Assembly (NCBI GenBank): GCA_905198575.1
Contig: CAJKDC010000085.1
Coordinates: forward strand, 1 to 12,208
Direction: 5' to 3'
Source of the DNA: an uncultured Bacteroides sp.
Lineage (GTDB): Bacteria > Bacteroidota > Bacteroidia > Bacteroidales > Bacteroidaceae
DNA: 12,208 bases
Each line of letters opens with the position of its first letter. The stretch's first letter is position 1. Position numbers and translations under genes: made by a program. Shown here in pieces: positions 7,788 to 12,208 of this stretch. Under the pieces are notes generated by a model. The model was given only the letters and a program-made list of their open reading frames with translations. It was not told the origin of the DNA and made no database searches.

Positions 7788-9221
7788 ATGAAACTCAAAT
7801 ATCTTGGAATGGCCTTTATCGCTGCAATGCTTTATAGCTGCGACGATCAAACTAGCGGAATAGGTCAGTTTATCCCTGACCAGGATAATATACCTGCATT
7901 TATTCAGAACTATGATGTTAAAACCAAGTCTGTACTGCAAGATGCCGTGTATGCACGCTCCAGTACTGCATATCTTGGTAAATATACGGACCCGCAATTC
8001 GGTGAATTAAGTGCAGACTTCCTGTCGCAAATCAACTGTACCAGTAATTTTGAGTTTCCGGAAACTACTCAAAGGGTAATTTCAACGGAGCTGACATTTG
8101 CTTACGAAAGATCGTTTGGAGATTCACTGGCTCCTATGCGGATGGCTATTTACCCACTGACAAAAGCTATTTATGATTATGGTGACAACAAAGATTTGTA
8201 TTATACAAACTTTGATTTAAATCAGTATTACGATTCCACTCAGGAACCATTGGCCGAAAAGGTTTATACGGCATACGATCCCTCTGTTTCTGATTCACTG
8301 AGAGCAACATCCAGTTACACTCCTAGTGTTACTGTTAAGTTGAAAAATGAATTCGGAACTGCTATTTGGGAAAAGTTCAAGGAAAATCCGGAGTACTTCA
8401 GGGATTCTAAATCTTTTATCGATAATGTACTGAAAGGATTTTATGTCCAGACAAAACATGGCGACGGATCTATTCTTTACATTGATGCTATAAACTTGAA
8501 GTTTACCGTAGAATACCTGGTAAAACGACCTTCGACAAACAAGGTTGACTCTGTCGTAAAAGGCTCTGCTATCTTGGCAGCTTCTAAAGAGGTATTTATT
8601 TCTACTCGTATCAAGAATAGTTCTTTGGCAGAAGTCGTAGAAAAAGCCAATCAGTCTGAAAAGTCCAGCTTTATCAAAACTCCTGCTGGTATTTATACTG
8701 AAGTAGAACTTCCGTTGGAACAAATGTATGACGAACATGAAACTGATACTCTGAATTCGATTTCAATTTCGTTCACCCGTTTCAACGATTCTTCAAGCTC
8801 GCCTTATAAATTCAGTATTCCTACCTATTTGCTGATGATTCGAAAATCGGCATTGGATACATTCTTTGAAGAGAATGAGACTTATGACAACAAGACTTCA
8901 TTCCTTGCAGCGTATGAGAAAACGTCAAATACATATAGTTTCACCAAAATGAACCGCTTGGTAAGCCATATTTTCTCTGAAATAAGAACTGAAAAAGAAA
9001 AAGGGGAAGAAGCTTGGAAAGCTTGGCTGAACAAAGAAGAGAATAAGGATTGGAACAAAGTTGTCTTGATTCCGGTAAAAGGTATCAAAGACGCGAATGA
9101 GAATATCATTGCTGTAGAAAACAGTTTGGAAATGTCAAGTTCTGAATTGAAACGCGGAACCGATAGCCGCCCTATCAATATGCAATTGATTTATTCAAGA
9201 CCTAAAGTGGAAAATAACTAA
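7788..9221 (+). CDS. DUF4270 family lipoprotein
   Basis: Function unknown. The 477 residues start with a short lipoprotein signal: Lys at 2 and 4, a hydrophobic core (about 5-15) and the lipobox LYSC with acylated Cys18. The mature protein begins CDDQTSG; acidic residues right after Cys are reminiscent of signals that send Bacteroidetes lipoproteins to the outer surface (inference). The rest is a soluble, probably beta-rich chain with no membrane segment, e.g. YLGKYTDPQFGELSADF (about 63-79) and STELTFAYERSFGD (about 99-112), features I associate with DUF4270. No catalytic motif was recognised. It follows the GT5-like gene by 42 nt with an A-rich stretch before the ATG (AATAAAGAAAAAG), the usual translation start context here, and ends before a terminator, so the two form an operon. 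A cell-envelope role is plausible but unproven. Confidence 0.82.
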   Translation: MKLKYLGMAFIAAMLYSCDDQTSGIGQFIPDQDNIPAFIQNYDVKTKSVLQDAVYARSSTAYLGKYTDPQFGELSADFLSQINCTSNFEFPETTQRVISTELTFAYERSFGDSLAPMRMAIYPLTKAIYDYGDNKDLYYTNFDLNQYYDSTQEPLAEKVYTAYDPSVSDSLRATSSYTPSVTVKLKNEFGTAIWEKFKENPEYFRDSKSFIDNVLKGFYVQTKHGDGSILYIDAINLKFTVEYLVKRPSTNKVDSVVKGSAILAASKEVFISTRIKNSSLAEVVEKANQSEKSSFIKTPAGIYTEVELPLEQMYDEHETDTLNSISISFTRFNDSSSSPYKFSIPTYLLMIRKSALDTFFEENETYDNKTSFLAAYEKTSNTYSFTKMNRLVSHIFSEIRTEKEKGEEAWKAWLNKEENKDWNKVVLIPVKGIKDANENIIAVENSLEMSSSELKRGTDSRPINMQLIYSRPKVENN

Positions 9222-9258
9222 GAGCTGGTTATCCTGACTTGAGAAAATTTTAATATAC

Positions 9259-9295
9259 AAAGGCTGCTTCAAATAATTTTGGAGTGGCCTTTTTT
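9259..9295 (+). terminator. Rho-independent terminator after the DUF4270 gene
   Basis: AAAGGCTGCTTC pairs with GGAGTGGCCTTT through a perfect 6-bp base (AAAGGC/GCCTTT) and a wobble-rich upper part, with an AT-rich 10-nt loop, followed by TTTTT. It begins 37 nt after the DUF4270 stop. Confidence 0.75.
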
Positions 9296-9351
9296 ATATC
9301 CTTACCATACTTGATTGAAGGGCTACTTCATTTCTCATTACTCTTACTCCT

Positions 9352-9453
9352 AAAAATGCGTATGCCCCACGAAATCACTTCGCAGGGCATGCTCAAACTA
9401 ATAACTAACTAATTTTTTTACTTTGTGGTTACGTAATTTTTATATGACTTAAC
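9352..9453 (-). ncRNA. Candidate small RNA (about 100 nt) next to the LuxR-type regulator
   Basis: A promoter on the minus strand (ATTG, 20 nt, TATCTTTG at 9466-9459) faces a region with no open frame of note. About 65 nt after the expected start lies a hairpin: ATGCCC/GGGCAT (9385-9390 with 9362-9367) with an inner CGAA/TTCG stem. This can be extended by two G-C pairs across a 2-nt bulge and is followed by ATTTTT (9357-9352). The transcript would carry an AU-rich single-stranded part with repeated TTAGTT before the hairpin. Alternatively the hairpin is only the terminator of the regulator gene 130 nt upstream, or the promoter makes a short non-functional RNA. No conservation could be tested. 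Confidence 0.35.
9362..9392 (-). terminator. Hairpin terminator for the regulator gene and/or candidate sRNA
   Basis: Two stacked stems, ATGCCC/GGGCAT and CGAA/TTCG, are separated by a 2x2 internal loop and capped by a 5-nt loop. On the minus strand ACGC and then ATTTTT follow. The gap before the U-run is slightly unusual unless GC/GC pairs across an AC bulge. On the plus strand the nearest T-run is over 20 nt away, so it works better for minus-strand transcripts. Confidence 0.5.
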
Positions 9454-9458
9454 TGATG

Positions 9459-9505
9459 CAAAGATACAAAGTATGACATATATTGTCAATCACCATTTGT
9501 AGGTA
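9459..9505 (-). promoter_or_regulatory. Promoter plus 19-bp element, copy 2 (faces candidate sRNA)
   Basis: Read on the minus strand: element TACCTACAAATGGTGATTG (9505-9487), whose last four bases act as the -33 box, then 20 nt, then TATCTTTG (9466-9459), a full -7 match. It lies 17 nt downstream of the regulator stop codon and has no protein gene ahead of it. Its layout is the same as in front of the hemerythrin gene. Confidence 0.55.
9487..9505 (-). repeat. 19-bp direct repeat, copy 2
   Basis: Differs from the copy at 10882-10900 at only 2 of 19 positions, in the same orientation. The two copies flank the hemerythrin/regulator gene pair. Confidence 0.7.
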
Positions 9506-9522
9506 TTCTTTACAAAGGCCTT

Positions 9523-10140
9523 TTATAAGTTATGCATCTTTACATCTTTAAGCTCTACAAGCTTATTCACGATGGCATAAATCGTAAGACCGGCTACCGA
9601 ATGTATTTCCAGCTTACGGGCTATATTACGCCGATGGGTAATGACTGTATGTATGGACAAGAAAAGCTGTTCGGCAATCTCTTTGTTGGTCATTCCCTTC
9701 ACCACACAACGGATGATTTCTTTCTCGCGCTGGCTCAATGCACCTTGTCCATCCTCTTCTTCCTCTTCCTCCTGAACGTTTAGCAGTCCGGCTATCTTGG
9801 TACCAAGCAAGTCTACATCATCAAACAAGCCAAACGATTCGTCATATTCCTTCAGCGAGGATGTATTTACTACACCATATACCATGGCTACAAGTTTTGT
9901 TTCAGAAGAAGGATAAGCTTCCTTAAAAGCATCTATATCAAACCATCCTTCGAATTGAGGATTTATCACCAGCAGGTGTGGCTGGTGTCCTTCCATACAA
10001 TGTTGCAATGCCTCTTTCGATGTGATTTCCGTTATCTGGACGTGCACATCAGGCAAGCGTCTTAACAGAACTGTCAAACCATTGCGTACGATTGGCGATG
10101 ATTCGGCAATTGCGATACAAATTATGTCGGGTAATTTCAT
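9523..10140 (-). CDS. LuxR/NarL-type regulator with degenerate receiver domain
   Basis: DNA-binding transcription regulator of 205 residues. The N-terminal part (about 6-120) has the pattern of a response-regulator receiver (IAIAESSPIVRNGLTVLLRRLP), but the phosphoacceptor is gone: the usual LxxLD reads LLVIN, with Asn60. The acidic pair after strand 1 is E13-S14 and no GYLxK lysine segment is seen. It should therefore not be activated by phosphorylation. A linker of six Glu and an Asp (124-130) leads to a complete LuxR-type helix-turn-helix (about 135-195) with LSQREKEIIRCVVKGMTNKEIA and LSIHTVITHRRNIARKL. The start ATG overlaps the hemerythrin stop (ATGA), with AAGGAGG just upstream, a rare clear Shine-Dalgarno sequence in this window. 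Translational coupling, and signal input from the hemerythrin protein, are likely (inference). The target may be the 19-bp element nearby. Confidence 0.87.
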   Translation of the reverse strand: MKLPDIICIAIAESSPIVRNGLTVLLRRLPDVHVQITEITSKEALQHCMEGHQPHLLVINPQFEGWFDIDAFKEAYPSSETKLVAMVYGVVNTSSLKEYDESFGLFDDVDLLGTKIAGLLNVQEEEEEEDGQGALSQREKEIIRCVVKGMTNKEIAEQLFLSIHTVITHRRNIARKLEIHSVAGLTIYAIVNKLVELKDVKMHNL

Positions 10141-10841
10141 ACAACCTCCTTTTCCAGTTCCATTACGGCGGGGACAAACAAATAATCTTCTACCTTGTTA
10201 TGCAAAGCCAGTTCTTCTTCGCAGCTGAAAACATCGAATAATGTTGCATTCAGCAGCTGGTTGTCTCCTTTCGACGGGTAATATTTGATAATAATATTTT
10301 TAAGCTCAGTAAGCTTGGCGTTAATCTGGTCATGATGGCTGGCAAAAACTTTGATGCTGAACTCTGGCATGCGGGTACCACTGAGTAATCCTTCAACATA
10401 TTTGAAAACTTTCTGGTTCTCGTATTCCATGTGCTTCCTTACTTCAGCTACATAAGCATCAAAGAACTGGATAATCAAGAAAGCTACTTCATCTTCTGTA
10501 GAACAATCGATAGCTTCAATAAGCTTGCGCCGTATGGTAGGCAACTGGAATCCCAGAAAATACTGATGCGACTGTTTCAGATAGTTCATCAATGCTGTAA
10601 CCGATAATCCTTCTACGTGGTCTTGCATACGGTCATGGTCGTTGACCAGAAAGTTCACCACAGCCAGAAAGGTATGACAGTCTACCCCATTAGCCTTGCA
10701 GACTTCATTTACATTCTGGTCCCCAAATCCCAGAGGTACTCCAAAGCGACTCAATACCTGCAACAAGGTATAGTTTTCACAAATCAAATCGCTCATTTTG
10801 TCAGTAGACTTATAAATTCGTGATCTAAACATATAATCCAT
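10137..10841 (-). CDS. Hemerythrin HHE-domain protein (YtfE/ScdA-like)
   Basis: Predicted cytoplasmic di-iron protein of 234 residues. The N-terminal part (about 17-65) resembles the DUF542/ScdA_N domain, but the CCGG cysteines of that domain read LGFG; Cys49 remains. The C-terminal four-helix part keeps likely iron ligands: His92, His137 with Glu141 (HMEYE), His169 or His170 (SHHDQ), and His214 with Glu218 (HNKVE). Relatives repair Fe-S clusters or handle nitric oxide and oxygen. Here the tie to a regulator gene (4-base ATGA overlap) suggests it senses or reports redox or NO stress (inference). The start at 10841 lies only 12 nt after the -7 box, leaving a leader of about 7 nt; Met4 at 10832 is a fair alternative. 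It is first in a two-gene unit whose promoter carries the 19-bp element. Family assignment is good; exact role is open. Confidence 0.87.
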   Translation of the reverse strand: MDYMFRSRIYKSTDKMSDLICENYTLLQVLSRFGVPLGFGDQNVNEVCKANGVDCHTFLAVVNFLVNDHDRMQDHVEGLSVTALMNYLKQSHQYFLGFQLPTIRRKLIEAIDCSTEDEVAFLIIQFFDAYVAEVRKHMEYENQKVFKYVEGLLSGTRMPEFSIKVFASHHDQINAKLTELKNIIIKYYPSKGDNQLLNATLFDVFSCEEELALHNKVEDYLFVPAVMELEKEVV

Positions 10842-10853
10842 AATTTTTCTTCA

Positions 10854-10900
10854 CAAAATAAGTTAATATTATAAATTCTGGCAATCCCAATTTGTAGGTA
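10854..10900 (-). promoter_or_regulatory. Promoter plus 19-bp element, copy 1 (hemerythrin/regulator unit)
   Basis: Read on the minus strand: element TACCTACAAATTGGGATTG (10900-10882) ending in the -33-like ATTG, then exactly 20 nt, then TTATTTTG (10861-10854), seven of eight -7 matches. The bases upstream of ATTG (TACCTACAAATTGGG) are conserved in the second copy and are a likely activator or repressor site. Confidence 0.6.
10882..10900 (-). repeat. 19-bp direct repeat, copy 1
   Basis: Matches the copy at 9487-9505 in 17 of 19 bases, same orientation, about 1.4 kb apart. The conserved part extends well beyond the -33 bases, so promoter constraint alone does not explain it. Confidence 0.7.
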
Positions 10901-10954
10901 ATTTCAGGTTTCTACTTGCCACTCGTCTTACAAATATAATCTAAAAAAGCTAGA

Positions 10955-10986
10955 TTTGAATATTTTCTTCTTTATGCTTAAATTTG
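10955..10986 (+). promoter_or_regulatory. Consensus promoter of the aldehyde reductase gene
   Basis: TTTG (10955-10958), 20 nt, then TAAATTTG (10979-10986): a full match to the Bacteroides -33/-7 layout. The leader would be about 20 nt. The -7 box overlaps AATTTGTAG (10981-10989), the complement of CTACAAATT, which is the core of the 19-bp element of the neighbouring unit. The 172-bp gap to the divergent hemerythrin gene is otherwise AT-rich promoter DNA. Confidence 0.7.
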
Positions 10987-11013
10987 TAGTATCAATCTTA
11001 TAATATAACAACT

Positions 11014-12156
11014 ATGAATAATTTTAGTTTTCAGAATCCTACAAAATTAATCTTCGGGAAAAATACCATTTCTCAAATAAGCAACGAAATTCCATCAGGA
11101 AGTAAAGTTATGGTTACTTTCGGAGGTGGAAGCGTTCGTAAAAACGGTGTATACGACCAGGTAAAACAAGCATTGGAAAAATACGATACGGTTGAATTCT
11201 GGGGTATTGAACCTAATCCTTCTATTGAAACACTCCGCAAAGCAATAGCTTTGGGTAAGGAAGAAAAAGTCAATTTTCTGTTGGCTGTAGGTGGAGGTTC
11301 TGTCATTGATGGTACCAAACTCATCTCAGCAGGTATTCTTTACGATGGTGATGCTTGGGATTTGGTGAAGAAAGGCGCTGCACAGCACACTTTACCCCTA
11401 GGTACAGTGCTGACTATTCCTGCTACAGGATCAGAAATGAATAATGGAGCTGTTATTTCTTGCCATGAAACCAAGGAAAAATATCCGTTCTTCTCTAACT
11501 TCCCTAAATTTTCTGTTCTGGATCCACAGGTAACTTACTCAATCCCTCCTTATCAAATTGCTTGTGGACTGGCAGATACATTTGTTCATGTACTGGAACA
11601 GTATCTGACAAAAACGAATGAATCTCGCATCATGGACAGATGGTCTGAAAGTGTTTTACAAACTCTTATCGAAATAGCTCCACGCATCCGCGAAAATCAG
11701 CAGGATTATCAGACCATGGCAGATTTCATGATGTCAGCTACAATGGGATTAAACGGATTTTTGGCTATGGGTGTTACAGAAGACTGGGCAACACACATGA
11801 TTGGACATGAGCTGACTGCACTTACCGGACTGACTCATGGTAACACGCTTGCAATTGTCATGCCGGGAACAATGAAAGTCCTGCAGCAACAGAAAAAAGG
11901 TAAAATCCTGCAATTCGGTGAACGTGTGTTCCACGTAACAGAAGGAAGCGAAAACGAACGAATTCTCTTGACTATTGAAAAAACTGAAGAGTTCTTCAAG
12001 TCTTTGGGACTTAGCACTCGCTTGAGTGAAGAACATATCGGAATGGATGTCATCGAAGAAATTGCATCACGTTTTAATGCACGCAATGTAAAATTCGGTG
12101 AAGATGGTCTGGTAACTGGAGATGTTGCAAAAGAAATCCTTATGTGTGTTCGCTAG
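11014..12156 (+). CDS. yqhD: Iron-type alcohol dehydrogenase, YqhD-like NADPH-dependent aldehyde reductase
   Basis: Group III metal-dependent alcohol dehydrogenase, expected to reduce short-chain and toxic aldehydes with NADPH in the cytoplasm. The 380 residues follow E. coli YqhD (387) closely along the whole length as I remember it: MNNFSFQNPTKLIFGK at the start, GIEPNPSIETL (64-74), LLAVGGGSVIDGTK (89-102), PATGSE (136-141), and GVTEDWATHMIGHELTA (253-269). The metal ligands are Asp188, His192, His261 and His275, with the same spacing as in YqhD. The cofactor loop GGGS (37-40), where NAD-users often carry Asp, supports NADPH. The start sits about 28 nt after a consensus promoter. It appears to be a single gene; the 52 bp left after the stop hold no clear terminator. 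Divergence from the hemerythrin/regulator unit suggests a shared stress response (inference). The natural substrate cannot be read from sequence. Confidence 0.93.
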   Translation: MNNFSFQNPTKLIFGKNTISQISNEIPSGSKVMVTFGGGSVRKNGVYDQVKQALEKYDTVEFWGIEPNPSIETLRKAIALGKEEKVNFLLAVGGGSVIDGTKLISAGILYDGDAWDLVKKGAAQHTLPLGTVLTIPATGSEMNNGAVISCHETKEKYPFFSNFPKFSVLDPQVTYSIPPYQIACGLADTFVHVLEQYLTKTNESRIMDRWSESVLQTLIEIAPRIRENQQDYQTMADFMMSATMGLNGFLAMGVTEDWATHMIGHELTALTGLTHGNTLAIVMPGTMKVLQQQKKGKILQFGERVFHVTEGSENERILLTIEKTEEFFKSLGLSTRLSEEHIGMDVIEEIASRFNARNVKFGEDGLVTGDVAKEILMCVR

Positions 12157-12208
12157 TAAGTATTCGGCCAACTACAGGTATTAAACCTTTATATACAACA
12201 ATAGCGAC

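Noticed and set aside
9316..9330. Small inverted repeat TGAAG/CTTCA
   Set aside because: A 5-bp stem without a T-run is expected by chance.
9396..9412. ACTAA repeats as a phase-variable tract or recombination site
   Set aside because: Too short and irregular, with no inverted-repeat pair or recombinase gene nearby; it may only be the AU-rich part of the candidate RNA.
9510..9521. Palindrome around AAAGGCCTTT after the regulator stop as a terminator
   Set aside because: It has no loop and no following T-run on the minus strand, so it cannot form a usual terminator hairpin.

Overview
The window looks like chromosomal DNA from a member of the Bacteroidales, most likely the Bacteroides/Phocaeicola group. 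This is inferred from gene families and signals, not from a database match. The evidence is a type III glutamine synthetase, a class III fructose-1,6-bisphosphatase, a DUF4270 lipoprotein, few Shine-Dalgarno sequences, and several promoters of the Bacteroides -33 (TTTG) / -7 (TAnnTTTG) type. No rRNA, tRNA, CRISPR array, insertion sequence or phage gene is visible, and the genes look like core housekeeping or stress genes.

Layout: (1) 1-1346, the C-terminal part of glutamine synthetase III, closed by a strong terminator. (2) 1544-5218, a two-gene plus-strand unit: an AspT/YidE-type transporter with two TrkA_C domains, then fbp 12 nt later, closed by a terminator at 5242-5286. (3) 5470-6672 on the minus strand, panC-panD (pantothenate and beta-alanine synthesis), with its own terminator at 5406-5451 converging on that of fbp. 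(4) 6942-9221 on the plus strand, divergent from panC: a half-length glycogen-synthase-like protein and a DUF4270 lipoprotein, with a terminator. (5) 9523-10841 on the minus strand, a hemerythrin-domain protein and a LuxR-type regulator whose receiver lacks the phosphorylatable Asp. The two overlap by ATGA. (6) 11014-12156, divergent from the hemerythrin gene, a YqhD-like NADPH-dependent aldehyde reductase.

The most unusual signal is in region 5. A 19-bp element (17 of 19 bases identical) occurs once upstream of the hemerythrin gene and once just past the regulator gene. In both places it ends in ATTG, lies exactly 20 nt from a -7-like box, and points along the minus strand. The second copy has no gene in front of it. 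It would drive a transcript of about 100 nt ending at a hairpin with a U-run, so it may be a small RNA co-regulated with the hemerythrin/regulator pair. A 9-base core of the same element also overlaps the -7 box of the aldehyde reductase promoter. Together these suggest a small local redox, NO or aldehyde stress regulon: a di-iron sensor or repair protein, a phosphorylation-independent regulator, a putative sRNA and a reductase. The sequence facts are seen directly; the regulon is inference.

Second in interest is the glycogen-synthase-like protein. It has only one of the two Rossmann halves of a GT-B enzyme and lacks the KTGGL substrate loop, so it is probably not a glycogen synthase.
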